Below, piece after piece: positions 24,564 to 34,541 of a stretch of 64,000 bases of DNA. Source of the stretch: Verrucomicrobiota bacterium (GTDB lineage Bacteria > Verrucomicrobiota > Verrucomicrobiia > Opitutales > Intestinicryptomonadaceae); the NCBI GenBank assembly GCA_023450935.1, contig JAEXGH010000005.1, forward strand, positions 62,001 to 126,000, given 5' to 3'. Within the stretch, counting starts at the first letter, position 1. The number at the start of each line of letters is the position of its first letter. The notes under the pieces are model-generated. The model worked only from the letters and a program-made list of their open reading frames with translations. It was not told where the DNA came from and ran no database searches. A program made the position numbers and the translations under genes.

Positions 24564-24566
24564 AAA

Positions 24567-25472
24567 CTACTGCTCTTCCTGTTTGGGAGCTTCCGTTTCC
24601 TGAGCGGGAGCCGAGAGTTCGAACTGGGCGTCCTGCTTTATGTATTCGGGCATGACGGAGTCTTTGTCAACAATGAGAGAAGATATGTTTTCCTTCACGT
24701 TTTGGGCGAAAGTCGTTGCAATTACAACACCGTTCTTTTTTAGCTGGATAACCTGCCCCTGCTCGATGCCGTTTTCCTTGCCCTTGTTGATTACAAGAAT
24801 GTAGTTGGATTTGTCGAACGCAAGGACAGTTGCGATATCTCCCGAGGGGACATAGGGAGTTCTGACAATCTTTCTTTTTACCTTGTTGCCGCTTGCGTCT
24901 TTTTCTACAATTTCGACAACTTCCGACATCTCGGCGAGCTTTGCCTTCTTGTTCGCCTTATCGAGCTCCTGTTTCTGGTCTTCTATGGTGCGCTCAAGCT
25001 CGGAGATTTTCGCCTTAAGCGAGTCGGTGTCGGCCTGCTTGGCAAGAAGTTCTTTCGACGCGAGGATTTCCCTTTTCAGCGACTCAATCGTGGCGTCGCG
25101 GTCGTCAAGGGAGCGGTTTGCCTTTGAGAGCTCGCTCTTCAAAGAGCGGATTTCCGCATTGCCTTTTACGATATCGCTGTTGGCTGAAACGTTTTTGGCG
25201 CGCTCCGACTCAAGCTCCGAATTCACGCTGTTGATGTCCTTCTGCAAGGCTGCCACGCGCTTTTCGAACGCGGCGATTTTCACCTTGCGCTGCTTATTCT
25301 CCTTGTCGATGTTTGCCGCGCTCACGGATTTTTCGGCGAGGGTTTCGCCCTTTATTTGCTCCATTTGCGCTTCGGCGTCGCTTATTTTGCCGCGAACGTC
25401 GAACCAAGCGTAGACACAGAACGCCGCCGCCAACAACGCGACCAGCTTTAAGATGGGGGATAACATTTTCAT
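24567..25472 (-). CDS. Membrane-anchored coiled-coil protein, function unknown
   Basis: The 301-residue protein has one N-terminal membrane span (about residues 5-25, LVALLAAAFCVYAWF). From about 30 to 185 runs a long charged coiled coil (many heptads such as LKSELSKANRSLDDRDATIESLKREI), then a compact C-terminal beta-domain from about 200 with DIATVLAFDKSNYILVINKG and GIEQGQVIQLKKNGVVIA. The last part recalls the small beta-barrels of MreC-type envelope proteins, but this is only a resemblance. The gene starts 6 bp after the pgi stop and leads into a small lipoprotein gene, so an envelope-structure role is plausible. No specific function is claimed. Confidence 0.82.
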   Translation of the reverse strand: MKMLSPILKLVALLAAAFCVYAWFDVRGKISDAEAQMEQIKGETLAEKSVSAANIDKENKQRKVKIAAFEKRVAALQKDINSVNSELESERAKNVSANSDIVKGNAEIRSLKSELSKANRSLDDRDATIESLKREILASKELLAKQADTDSLKAKISELERTIEDQKQELDKANKKAKLAEMSEVVEIVEKDASGNKVKRKIVRTPYVPSGDIATVLAFDKSNYILVINKGKENGIEQGQVIQLKKNGVVIATTFAQNVKENISSLIVDKDSVMPEYIKQDAQFELSAPAQETEAPKQEEQ

Positions 25473-25478
25473 ACTTGA

Positions 25479-27047
25479 TTATTTTACTTTTCTAAATTTC
25501 CTGTCGAACCCGCAGCCTTCGGAAGCCACGTTCCACTGCGGATTACATTCGAGGTGTGAAAGTAGTTTAAAAATTATTTCCTGCTCGTTTTCAAGCTTTA
25601 TTTCCGCGGCAAGCTCGTCGGCCGACATTGCCTTGCCCGAATCGAGAGCCTTGAGGATTTGCGCCTTGATTTGCAGAATCCTGCCCGCGGCCTTTTTGCC
25701 CGCTTCAACGCCGGGCTGGTGGTAGGCGTTGATGTTGATGAGGCTTGCATACAGCCCGACAGTTCTGTCGTAGAGGGCGATGAGCTTGCCGATTGTCGAG
25801 GCAGAGCAGTCCTTCACCGTAATTGTAACGCTTTCGCGGTTCTTTGCCGAAAGAGCCTCGCGCGTGCCCAACAGGAACGCTTGGAGATAGTCGCCGGCGG
25901 TTTCGCCCTCGGCTACTTCGGGGCTTGCGCCCTTTCTGTCGGAAAGGACTTCAATGAACGTTACAAAGAAGTTGTTGATGCCGTCGCGCAACTGCTGGAC
26001 GTATGCGTGCTGGTCGGTAGAACCCTTGTTGCCGTAGACGGAAACGCCCTGCTCTACCTTGTTGCCGTCGAGGTCAAGCTCCTTGCCCAGCGACTCCATA
26101 ATCAGCTGCTGCAAATAGCGCGAAAGCAGCAACAGGCGGTCTTTGTAGGGGAGGATTACCATATCCTTCAGACCCTTTCCGCCCGTGCACTTAAACCACA
26201 TCAATGCCAGCAAAGCGGCGGGATTTTTGAGCGTTTGGGGAACGCGCGTGGCGGCGTCCATAGCGGCTGCGCCCGCGAGCATATCGTCGATGTCGATTCC
26301 CTGCAACGCCGCTGGGAGAAGACCGACAGCGGCAAACTCGCTTGTTCTGCCGCCTACCCAATCCCACATCGGGAAGAATTCCAGATAGCCTTTTTCTTTT
26401 GCGAAGTTAAACAGCTTGCTTCCGCTGCCCGTTGTAACTACGGCGTGTTTTGCAAAGTCCAGCCCCGCCTTTTCCCAGCGCGCGATTGCCTCCATCATGC
26501 CGTTGCGCGGCTCTGGAGTGCCGCCCGACTTCGACGCAATAACCGCGAGCGTTTTGCCGAGCTTGCCTTCGAGCTTGTCGAAAACCACGTCATATCCGTC
26601 GGGGTCGGTGTTATCGAGAAAGAAAATCTTCATCTTGTCGGTCTTGGGGCTTGCGAGGGCTTCGCTTACGAACTGCGGACCGAGAGCCGAACCGCCTATG
26701 CCTATGCACAAAACGTTTTCAAACCTGCCGTCCGCGCCCTTGATTTCGCCGCTGTGGATTTTTTCGGCGAACGCCTTGATTTTGGCGACGGTAGCCGAAA
26801 TTTCGTCGGCTATTGCCTTGTCGGGAGCGATTGAGGGGTTGCGGAGCCAGTAGTGCCCTACCATTCTGTTTTCGTCGGGATTGGCGATTGCGCCGCCTTC
26901 AAGCTTTTGCATGGCGGCAAACGCGGCCGACATTTTGCCTTCCATAGAGGCTAAAAAAGCGTCGTCGAAATCGACTCTGCTTACATCAAGACCGAAACCG
27001 AGGTCGTCGAGACCGAGGTAGTATTTCTTATAGCGTTCCCAAGACAT
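25479..27047 (-). CDS. pgi: Glucose-6-phosphate isomerase (Pgi)
   Basis: Pgi interconverts glucose-6-phosphate and fructose-6-phosphate. The 522-residue protein has the two SIS domains, with LCIGIGGSALGPQFVSEAL, VIASKSGGTPEPRNGM (sugar-phosphate site), WVGGRTSEFAAVGLLP, and the active-site segment GNKGSTDQHAYVQQLRDG with the catalytic His. The N-terminus is MSWERYKKYYLGL. The start at 27047 is chosen on the family N-terminus; a longer frame upstream is non-homologous. It leads an operon with a coiled-coil membrane protein and a small lipoprotein, an unusual partnership. Identification is secure. Confidence 0.96.
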   Translation of the reverse strand: MSWERYKKYYLGLDDLGFGLDVSRVDFDDAFLASMEGKMSAAFAAMQKLEGGAIANPDENRMVGHYWLRNPSIAPDKAIADEISATVAKIKAFAEKIHSGEIKGADGRFENVLCIGIGGSALGPQFVSEALASPKTDKMKIFFLDNTDPDGYDVVFDKLEGKLGKTLAVIASKSGGTPEPRNGMMEAIARWEKAGLDFAKHAVVTTGSGSKLFNFAKEKGYLEFFPMWDWVGGRTSEFAAVGLLPAALQGIDIDDMLAGAAAMDAATRVPQTLKNPAALLALMWFKCTGGKGLKDMVILPYKDRLLLLSRYLQQLIMESLGKELDLDGNKVEQGVSVYGNKGSTDQHAYVQQLRDGINNFFVTFIEVLSDRKGASPEVAEGETAGDYLQAFLLGTREALSAKNRESVTITVKDCSASTIGKLIALYDRTVGLYASLININAYHQPGVEAGKKAAGRILQIKAQILKALDSGKAMSADELAAEIKLENEQEIIFKLLSHLECNPQWNVASEGCGFDRKFRKVK

Positions 27048-27154
27048 AATTATCGAGATTGTTTTGTTATAAGGAAAATATCTTAGTTTTGCGTTTTGGT
27101 TTGTCAATTTTTTTCTCGCGCCCGACGAAGCGTTTTGCGGCGTTTCGAGTTGGC

Positions 27155-27185
27155 AAAAAAACGGGCGTCGCGGTGCGGACGCCCG
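27155..27185 (-). terminator. Terminator after the DUF5696 gene
   Basis: On the minus strand CGGGCGTC pairs perfectly with GACGCCCG around CGCACCGC, with seven Ts after it, 32 bp past the stop. Confidence 0.92.
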
Positions 27186-27217
27186 AAAGCCGAATGACGG
27201 CATTGCATTTTCCCGAC

Positions 27218-29032
27218 CTATTTTTTGGGGACAAGCGCAAAATCCTCCGCGGGGACTTCGAAACCTTTGTAGTCAAACGGCTTTTTTGTGTAGTTTGCAA
27301 TGGTTTCGCTGCCGTCGGAATAGCGCGTGAGGAAAACTCCCTTGGCGATTTCGGCGTGGTGTTCCATAAACTCGTATTGGAGGAAGGAGAGTTTTTGGTA
27401 TTGGTCGTAAATCTTCTTGATTTCGTCAACGTAGTGGGCGTTGTGCCAGTAGAAGACAGGTCTGCCGCCGTATTCCCAGAACTGAAGCCTGCGCCAGAGG
27501 TTGAAGTCGGGAGTGTCGGCGGTTTTAAGGCGCGGGTCTGATTCGTCTTTGAGGGGGTAGTAGAAGTCGATTGTGTCCCAGTCGGAATTGCTCAAAATTA
27601 TGCCGTGGTAGACAATCTGCCAAAGCGGGATTGTGCGGTTGTCGAGCATAAAGTTCGGCTTTTTCTTCCACTTTTTCCACATAACTTTGTGGTGGAAGAA
27701 CGGAGTTGTATACATTGCAAAATCGAGCGTGCGCGCAACGTGGTCGTAGCCCGATTCCGACGAAAAGCCGCCGAAGTATTTTTGGCATTTTTCGCCGATT
27801 TTGTTTTGGTATTCGGCGGTGTCTTTGCGCGTGCACGGGTGGGCGGGGTCGAAGCACGGATGGGGCATAATTGCGGAAGTTACGTCGATGTGGTGCGTGC
27901 CCGTTTTGAAGCCGAGCTTTTGCATTCCTTTGTAGTCGTCGTCGGCGTATTGCTCGCAGACTACTTTAATACATGGCATAAACGCCTCGCCGCAGGGGAT
28001 TCTTTTGATGGCGTAGGGCAGCAGCCTGCCGTCGGCGCGTTTGGCGATTGCGTATTCCGAAAAGCGTTTTGCACGGCGCGTAAAAATTGTGTTGCAGACG
28101 TGGTTCGTCATCTGAAAGCCCAGCCCGCGCCCGACTTCGATTGCCTCTTTCATGCCCGCCTCGCCGCCGAAATGCGGGTCGGGCGGGAACAGGTCGGGCA
28201 GCCTGCCCTCGAACCCCTCGATATTCCAGCCCACAAAGCACACTTCGATTTTCCGCATACCCATTTCGTGGAATTGGCGCATTTTCTTTATGCAATTTGC
28301 GAACGTTATGGAGGTGGAAAAATTCGGTTGGTTTTCCTCCGTTTGAAGCCAGAAGCGGGTGTCGCGCGCTTTGGAGCCGTTTGCGAAGCGGACGAAAATC
28401 GACTCCACTGTGTATTTGAGGCTCGGGCTTGTTTTGATGCGCTCCTTTATGGGGCGCACTTCGCCGCGGTCGAGTTGGTATTTGCGGTAGGTGCGCGCCA
28501 TACCGCAGTAGTCGGCGTCGCCGCCTTTGAGTTCATAGAAATCGACAACCAAATCCTCATATGGAGCAAAACCGATGTCGGCTATGTGGAAGCGCGGGAA
28601 CATTGTGTATTCGCCGTTCTCGGCTTTGACGATTGTTGAAAACTCGAAGCGCAGCCCTTTGACTATTGCAACAAACGTCGAGCGCGGATTTTTCATTCCG
28701 AAAATCGGCAGCCCCATTTCGCGCTGCTCGACTTTGCCGTCGTCTTGGGTGAAAGAACCTATCGAGTTAGGCGGCAGAACGAAATAGCCCGACTCCCCTT
28801 TCTTCGCCTTGGCGAAGTCTCCCACTATGTCGATTGTGGCTATGCCCGAAGCAAGCTCCGCCGCGGGAATTACAAACCTGAACGCGCCGTCGGGTTGGCG
28901 TTCAAGCCGCTTTTTGGCGGTCTGCGTTTTGCCGTCGGTTTTTGCGGTTATAACTTCCACGCTTTCGAAGTCGGCAAATACCGACGCCGACAATACGAAA
29001 GCCCAAGCCGCGCACAGAAAAATTTTCTTCAT
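27218..29032 (-). CDS. Secreted DUF5696-like glycosidase-fold protein
   Basis: This 604-residue protein is predicted to be exported (signal peptide MKKIFLCAAWAFVLSASVFA). An N-terminal beta-domain of about 190 residues precedes an apparent TIM barrel with KIEVCFVGWNIEGFEGRLPD, a G..GF...H barrel strand (RGLGFQMTNHVCNT), HHIDVTSAIMPHP, FSSESGYDHV and a Trp-rich end. The general layout resembles the large, poorly studied DUF5696 families of the PVC group and Bacteroidota, for which glycoside hydrolase activity is suspected. The catalytic pair cannot be stated with certainty, though acidic residues in GWNIEGF and SSESGYD are candidates. A good ribosome site, AGGGGAG, lies before the ATG at 29032. 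It is monocistronic. Confidence 0.7.
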   Translation of the reverse strand: MKKIFLCAAWAFVLSASVFADFESVEVITAKTDGKTQTAKKRLERQPDGAFRFVIPAAELASGIATIDIVGDFAKAKKGESGYFVLPPNSIGSFTQDDGKVEQREMGLPIFGMKNPRSTFVAIVKGLRFEFSTIVKAENGEYTMFPRFHIADIGFAPYEDLVVDFYELKGGDADYCGMARTYRKYQLDRGEVRPIKERIKTSPSLKYTVESIFVRFANGSKARDTRFWLQTEENQPNFSTSITFANCIKKMRQFHEMGMRKIEVCFVGWNIEGFEGRLPDLFPPDPHFGGEAGMKEAIEVGRGLGFQMTNHVCNTIFTRRAKRFSEYAIAKRADGRLLPYAIKRIPCGEAFMPCIKVVCEQYADDDYKGMQKLGFKTGTHHIDVTSAIMPHPCFDPAHPCTRKDTAEYQNKIGEKCQKYFGGFSSESGYDHVARTLDFAMYTTPFFHHKVMWKKWKKKPNFMLDNRTIPLWQIVYHGIILSNSDWDTIDFYYPLKDESDPRLKTADTPDFNLWRRLQFWEYGGRPVFYWHNAHYVDEIKKIYDQYQKLSFLQYEFMEHHAEIAKGVFLTRYSDGSETIANYTKKPFDYKGFEVPAEDFALVPKK

Positions 29033-29154
29033 AATGCAGTCTCCCCTTGTGTTTATGTTAAGGCTGTAAATTTTCGGCGCGCGCACGCGGATTGTCAAAT
29101 AAAAAAGATGCGCCGACAACGCCAAAACACATTCGGCGGTGTCGTTAAAATCCG

Positions 29155-29190
29155 CAAAAAAACGCGTCCGAAAAAAATCCGAACGCGTTT
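29155..29190 (-). terminator. Terminator after the RlmD-like methyltransferase gene
   Basis: On the minus strand ACGCGTTCGG pairs with TCGGACGCGT (with G-T pairs) across a run of Ts and is followed by another seven Ts. It lies between the methyltransferase and the DUF5696 gene. Confidence 0.75.
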
Positions 29191-29222
29191 CTAAATGCTG
29201 CAACCGCCGAGGCGCGAAACGG

Positions 29223-30443
29223 CTACGCCCTCTCCAGCACGGCGACGTTTTCAATGTGCCGCGTCTGGGGGAAGAGGTCGAAGGGCTGCAGAAGTTTGAG
29301 CGCGTAGCCGCGCGTAGCCAGATACGCCAAGTCGCGCGCCTGTGTGTCGGGTCCGCACGAAACGTAGACGAGCTTTCGGGGCGCGAAGGCTATGAGCTGC
29401 TCAAGAAAGGCGGTATCGCAACCCGCGCGCGGAGGGTCGATAATCATCGAGGTTTCCGCGCCGTCAAAACGCTTAGACACGTCGGCGAAAATCGTCTCCG
29501 CCTTGCCTATGAGGAAATCGCAGTTTTTGATGTTGTTTATTTTCGCGTTAACGTTTGCGCACTGAACCGCTTTTGCGCTGATTTCCACCCCCGCCACATT
29601 TTCGAACCTCTTGGCCGCCGCAAGCGCAAACACGCCCACGCCGCAGTAGGCATCGACGAGATTTTTCGAACCCGACGCGCACTCTATTGCAAAATCGACA
29701 AGCTCGGGCAAAACGAACGGATTGTTCTGGAAAAATTCGCCCGCGCAAAACTGGTATGTTATGCCCCCGACGCGCTCGGCGACTATTGCGTTGTTGTCTT
29801 CGCATACGCCGTCGGCGCAGTCGCGCAAAAGGATTGTTCCGCCGCGTTTGAGCTTTGCCGAACGCGCAACCAGACGCGCGCGGGCATCGGGCAAGGCCGC
29901 GTTGATTGAATCGGACGCTATCGGGCACTGGGCGACGTCAACAAGCGTGTTGCGCCTGCCCTGCATTACAAAGCCGATTGGCATTCTTCCCGCGCGGGGT
30001 CTTTCGTAGTGGGGCGTGAGCTTGGAGCGGTATCCGTATTGCTTGGGCGAACCGTGCGCGGGCGAAACGGGAAAATCGATTCCGCCTATGCGCAACATCA
30101 AGTCGGCAACCTGTTTGCGTTTCCACTTCAGCTGCCCCTCGTAGGAGAGGTGCTGATACTGGCAGCCGCCGCATTTGCCGAAAAGCGGACATTGCGGTTC
30201 TACGCGCTCGGGCGAAGCGGCAAGCACTTCCACCAAATCCGCCTCCGAATAATTTTTGTGGTTTCTGTAGACGCTTGCGCGGACTTTTTCGCCCGCGAGC
30301 GCAAAAGGAACCATGACAACCCAACCGTCTACCCTGCCGACGCCTATTCCCAGATTGTTAAGGTCGGTTATCTCGAGCTCGATAATCTGCCGATACCCGA
30401 ACGGCTCGGCTACAAAGTGCTTTGGTGCGGAACGTTCTTTCAT
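29223..30443 (-). CDS. rlmD: 23S rRNA m5U methyltransferase, RlmD/RumA-type
   Basis: This is a SAM-dependent uracil-C5 methyltransferase of the TrmA/RlmD family, 406 residues. A TRAM RNA-binding domain occupies about residues 15-75 (ELEITDLNNLGIGVGRVDGW...). The Fe-S cysteines are in CPLFGKCGGCQYQH with a further one in QCPIASDS. The methyltransferase motifs are VDAYCGVGVFALAAAKRF (SAM site), MIIDPPRAGCD and the nucleophile Cys in VYVSCGPDTQARDLAYL, and it ends FDLFPQTRHIENVAVLER. Features of RlmD (the 4Fe-4S and TRAM) are present, but RlmC/RlmCD activity cannot be ruled out. The family is certain; the target uridine is inferred. Confidence 0.92.
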   Translation of the reverse strand: MKERSAPKHFVAEPFGYRQIIELEITDLNNLGIGVGRVDGWVVMVPFALAGEKVRASVYRNHKNYSEADLVEVLAASPERVEPQCPLFGKCGGCQYQHLSYEGQLKWKRKQVADLMLRIGGIDFPVSPAHGSPKQYGYRSKLTPHYERPRAGRMPIGFVMQGRRNTLVDVAQCPIASDSINAALPDARARLVARSAKLKRGGTILLRDCADGVCEDNNAIVAERVGGITYQFCAGEFFQNNPFVLPELVDFAIECASGSKNLVDAYCGVGVFALAAAKRFENVAGVEISAKAVQCANVNAKINNIKNCDFLIGKAETIFADVSKRFDGAETSMIIDPPRAGCDTAFLEQLIAFAPRKLVYVSCGPDTQARDLAYLATRGYALKLLQPFDLFPQTRHIENVAVLERA

Positions 30444-30516
30444 AAAATTTTGCGGAAATTAAAAGTTGTAATGGAGTCTTTTATGTTTTTGTATTAGTTC
30501 AAGAATAAAACGAGCA

Positions 30517-31335
30517 ATGTCCGAAGAATTTATACAAAGCAGACAAAATCCGAGGGTGAAAAACCTTGTAAAACTGCAGGAACGAGCCGCGCGCAAGAAG
30601 CTCGGCCTGTTCGTTGTGGAGGGCTTGCGCGAACTTTCTCGGTGCGCGGAAACAGTCGGCGTGGAGGAAGTGTATTTCTGCCCCGAATTTTTCAAGAGCC
30701 AAGAGCACGCAAAATTTCTGGAATTGCTCAGGCGGAAAAAGGACGTCCAGCTATGCAGGCTCTCGGAGGGCGCGTTCGAAAAAATTTCGAACAGGCAGGG
30801 GTGCGACGGGCTTATCGGCATAGCCAAGCAGTGGGACTGCGCGCTTTCGAACATAGCTTTCAAGGCGGGCAAAACGCCGCTTGTTCTTGTTGTTGATTCA
30901 ATCGAAAAATCGGGCAACCTCGGCGCGCTAATAAGAACTGCCGACAGTCTGGGCGCGGACGCGGTTATTGTAACGAACGCCGTTTGCGATATTTTCAACC
31001 CGTCGGTCATACGGGCGTCGCAGGGCGCGGTCTTTTCTATTCCCGTTGCCGAGGCATCGGCGGACGAATGCGCACAGTGGCTAAAACAAAACGGCATCAA
31101 AACTTTCGGCGCGCATTTAAAGGCGCAAAAAAATCTATGGGACGCCGACTTCACCGTTGCCTCCGCCATTGTTATGGGCAGCGAAAAAGACGGCCTCGGA
31201 GACGGCTGGAACAACGCCCTCGACGAAAAAATCATCATTCCAATGTCGGACGGGCTTTCCGACAGTATGAACGTAAACGTAGCCGCCGCAATCTGCCTTT
31301 ACGAAGTAAGCCGCTCCCGCAATTTCGCAAAATAG
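30517..31335 (+). CDS. TrmH/SpoU-family RNA 2'-O-methyltransferase
   Basis: This SPOUT-fold RNA ribose methyltransferase has 272 residues. An N-terminal substrate-binding domain starts IQSRQNPRVKNLVKL, the standard opening of RlmB/TsnR-like enzymes. The C-terminal knotted domain has the motifs VDSIEKSGNLGALIRTADSL (motif 1 with Arg), IVMGSEKDGLG (motif 2) and MNVNVAAAICLYEV (motif 3). Whether it acts on 23S rRNA or tRNA cannot be told. The gene is divergent from the RlmD-like gene, 74 bp away, so two RNA methyltransferases share one promoter region. Confidence 0.92.
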   Translation: MSEEFIQSRQNPRVKNLVKLQERAARKKLGLFVVEGLRELSRCAETVGVEEVYFCPEFFKSQEHAKFLELLRRKKDVQLCRLSEGAFEKISNRQGCDGLIGIAKQWDCALSNIAFKAGKTPLVLVVDSIEKSGNLGALIRTADSLGADAVIVTNAVCDIFNPSVIRASQGAVFSIPVAEASADECAQWLKQNGIKTFGAHLKAQKNLWDADFTVASAIVMGSEKDGLGDGWNNALDEKIIIPMSDGLSDSMNVNVAAAICLYEVSRSRNFAK

Positions 31336-31362
31336 CCGCCACGCCCGCCGCGCGGTCGGCGC

Positions 31363-31388
31363 AAAAAACGCGCCGGAAAACGGGCGCG
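31363..31388 (-). terminator. Terminator after birA
   Basis: On the minus strand CGCGCC pairs with GGCGCG around CGTTTTCC and is followed by TTTTTT. The downstream bases of both convergent genes lie on either side. Confidence 0.75.
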
Positions 31389-31430
31389 CAACTCTGGACA
31401 AGCGGCAAATTTACGCGAGGAGACAACCTG

Positions 31431-32165
31431 CTATCGGCAGCGCAGAGTAGCCTCGCCGCTATTGATTGTTTTTACGCCGCCGTCGGGCAGCTCCAGAAGC
31501 AGGTTTCCGCGCCCGTTGACGCCGCGCGCCACGCCGTCAAAAGTATCTCCGCCCACGGAGACGGAGATTTCCTTCCCGCGCAGGAAATCGAAATCTCCAA
31601 AGCGTTCTACAGCCGAAAAATCGCGGCGCGCAAGCTCTTCGCCCACCGTATCAACCGCGAGTCTGGCAAATTCTTCGAACGTGATTTTTTTCGAAAGGCG
31701 CGAAAGCACGTCGGCGGACTTTTCAAAAACATCGCGCGGCATTTTATTTTCGCACCCCGATAAATCGTAATTTATCCCCACTCCGAAAACGATTTTATAC
31801 ACCCCGCCAATCTGCACAAGTTCGGCGAGCATTCCGCAGATCTTCTTTCCGTCTGCCGAATACAAATCGTTCGGCCACTTCACAAAAAGCTTTTCGGTGC
31901 ACAACGCGGAAAGCGTTCTACAGACAGCCACTCCCGCGCGCACGGTAGCCGACTCCATAAGCGGGCTTGGCAAATCTGAAAAATCGGCGGCAACCGAAAC
32001 GCACAAGGTTTTCCCCTCTTCCGAGAACCATCTACGCGACAATCGTCCGCGCCCGCACGTCTGTCGTTTCACGAGCACTGCAAACGGCGTCTCTTTTCCG
32101 TCGCGCAGCATTTGCGCCGCCGCATCATTAGAGCTTCCCGACTCTTCCAGAACAACAATTTCCAT
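31431..32165 (-). CDS. birA: Biotin--[acetyl-CoA-carboxylase] ligase (BirA, no HTH)
   Basis: BirA activates biotin to biotinyl-AMP and attaches it to the carrier lysine of acetyl-CoA carboxylase and related enzymes. The 244-residue protein has the biotin-loop GRGRLSRRWFS, VKWPNDL, GKKICGMLAE and VFGVGINY, then the SH3-like C-terminal domain. The N-terminal DNA-binding domain of the repressor form is absent, so this is a ligase only. Part of the upstream region (32166-32290) is filled with two repeat units. Identification is secure. Confidence 0.94.
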   Translation of the reverse strand: MEIVVLEESGSSNDAAAQMLRDGKETPFAVLVKRQTCGRGRLSRRWFSEEGKTLCVSVAADFSDLPSPLMESATVRAGVAVCRTLSALCTEKLFVKWPNDLYSADGKKICGMLAELVQIGGVYKIVFGVGINYDLSGCENKMPRDVFEKSADVLSRLSKKITFEEFARLAVDTVGEELARRDFSAVERFGDFDFLRGKEISVSVGGDTFDGVARGVNGRGNLLLELPDGGVKTINSGEATLRCR

Positions 32166-32167
32166 TT

Positions 32168-32288
32168 TTTTATATTTTGGGCACCGGCGCGGATTGGCAC
32201 AGCCAATTCCGCTTTACTCGATTTTTTACTTTTTCCAAAGCGGTGCGGATTGGCACGGCCAATTCCGTTTCCACCGCAATTAAAACAA
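32168..32288 (+). repeat. Interspersed hairpin repeat, family A, two copies
   Basis: Copies lie at 32168-32227 and 32226-32288. The inner palindromes are ATTGGC-ACA-GCCAAT and ATTGGC-ACG-GCCAAT, each flanked by GCGG and CCGC/CCGT. The first copy starts TTTATATTTTGG. They lie between the birA start and the sucD terminator, in a gap with no gene. Confidence 0.72.
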
Positions 32289-32361
32289 AGGGTAAAGAAC
32301 AAATTGACAAAGTCAACGCTACTCTGTTTCGCCGCGCTGTTTCATTCCTCTGTTAAAATAC

Positions 32362-32392
32362 AAAAAAGGCACGGGGTTATCCGCGCCTTTTT
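32362..32392 (-). terminator. Terminator after sucD
   Basis: On the minus strand AAAAAGGCGCGG pairs with CCGTGCCTTTTT (one mismatch) over a short loop, then runs on as Ts. It lies about 50 bp after the sucD stop; the complement also has a T run, so it may act in both directions. Confidence 0.8.
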
Positions 32393-32443
32393 CAAATCCG
32401 CCGACGTTCCGCGGGAAACCCACGAAACGCCGCGAAGCCCAAA

Positions 32444-33328
<885 letters not shown>

Positions 33329-33347
33329 CTTTACAAACGGTTAAATG

Positions 33348-34541
33348 TTATTTGTTTTCAGCGACAATCTTGACGATTTTCTCCGCGGCGTCCGCGAGAG
33401 AATCGGCGGTTGTCAGTTTAATACCGCTATCGGCAAGCATCTTTCTGCCGATTTCAACGTTCGTGCCCTCCAAGCGGACTACCAACGGAAGCTTCAATCC
33501 GACGTTCTTTACCGCAGCGATAACGCCCGCGGCGATAACGTCGCACTTCATAATTCCGCCGAAGATGTTTACCAAAATGCCCTTGACATTCGGGTCCTTG
33601 AGAAGAATGTTGAACGCCTGCGTGATTGCCTCTTCGTTTGCGCTGCCGCCCACGTCGAGGAAGTTTGCGGGATTGCCGCCGAAATACTTGATGATGTCCA
33701 TTGTTGACATTGCCAAGCCCGCGCCGTTTACCATACACGCGATATTGCCGTCCAGAGCGATGTAGTTCAAACCGTATTTGTGGGCTTCTATTTCCTTGGG
33801 GTCTTCTTCGTGCGGGTCGCGCAGGGCTTCGATTTCGGGGTGGCGGAACAAGCCGTTGTCGTCGAACGAAACCTTGGCGTCCAAAGCAACAATGTTGCCC
33901 TGTTCCGTAAGGATAAGCGGATTGATTTCCACGAGCGAGCAATCCTTATCTACAAACAATTTATACAAGCCCTTGATGATACCGACAAACTGTTTTTTCA
34001 AAGCCTTGTCCATACCGAAGCCGAAGAAGAAAGCCAGTCTGTTTGCTTGGAAGCTCTGCAAACCGATATCGGCATCGACAAGCATTTTCATAATTTGGTC
34101 GGGCGTTTCGGCGGCGACTTTTTCGATGTCCATACCGCCCGCAGTGGAGGCTACTATGGCAATCTTACTGGAAGCTCTGTCCATCAAAATCGAGAGGTAG
34201 TATTCCTTCTTGATGTCTTGGGGCTGGGCGAAGAAAACCGTTCCGACAACTTTGCCCGCCGCGCCCGTCTGCTTCGTTATCAACGTATTGCCGAGCATTT
34301 TCTTTGCCGTTTCGTGCGCGTCTTCGCGCTTGACGAACTTTACGCCGCCCTGAAAACCGTCCTTGAACGTTCCCTTGCCGCGTCCGCCTGCGTGAATCTG
34401 CGACTTCACCACAACGTGGTCGCCCTGAATCTGGGCTATAGCGTTGTCAAATTCAGCTTCGGACTTAACGGCAACTCCGTCTTGCACCGGAACTCCGTAT
34501 TCCTTAAACAGTTGTTTTGCCTGATATTCGTGAATATTCAT
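33348..34541 (-). CDS. sucC: Succinyl-CoA synthetase beta subunit (SucC)
   Basis: SucC carries the nucleotide and succinate sites. The 397-residue protein has an ATP-grasp N-terminal domain: MNIHEYQAKQLFKEYGVPV, VVKSQIHAGGRGKG, LVEINPLILTEQGNIVALDAKVSFDDN, and then GLAMSTMDIIKYFGG, the CoA-ligase C-terminal domain. Length is normal. It heads the sucCD operon, in the usual order. The 282-bp gap upstream (34542-34823) is AT-rich with T runs and holds its promoter; no clean -35/-10 pair was found. Identification is secure. Confidence 0.97.
   Translation of the reverse strand: MNIHEYQAKQLFKEYGVPVQDGVAVKSEAEFDNAIAQIQGDHVVVKSQIHAGGRGKGTFKDGFQGGVKFVKREDAHETAKKMLGNTLITKQTGAAGKVVGTVFFAQPQDIKKEYYLSILMDRASSKIAIVASTAGGMDIEKVAAETPDQIMKMLVDADIGLQSFQANRLAFFFGFGMDKALKKQFVGIIKGLYKLFVDKDCSLVEINPLILTEQGNIVALDAKVSFDDNGLFRHPEIEALRDPHEEDPKEIEAHKYGLNYIALDGNIACMVNGAGLAMSTMDIIKYFGGNPANFLDVGGSANEEAITQAFNILLKDPNVKGILVNIFGGIMKCDVIAAGVIAAVKNVGLKLPLVVRLEGTNVEIGRKMLADSGIKLTTADSLADAAEKIVKIVAENK

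Noticed and set aside
24402..24566. Plus-strand frames opposite the small lipoprotein gene.
   Set aside because: They lack a signal or any family feature; the minus-strand lipobox and operon spacing make the lipoprotein the better call.
25659..26834. A 391-codon plus-strand frame across pgi.
   Set aside because: It is antisense to a certain pgi gene and lacks any family features.
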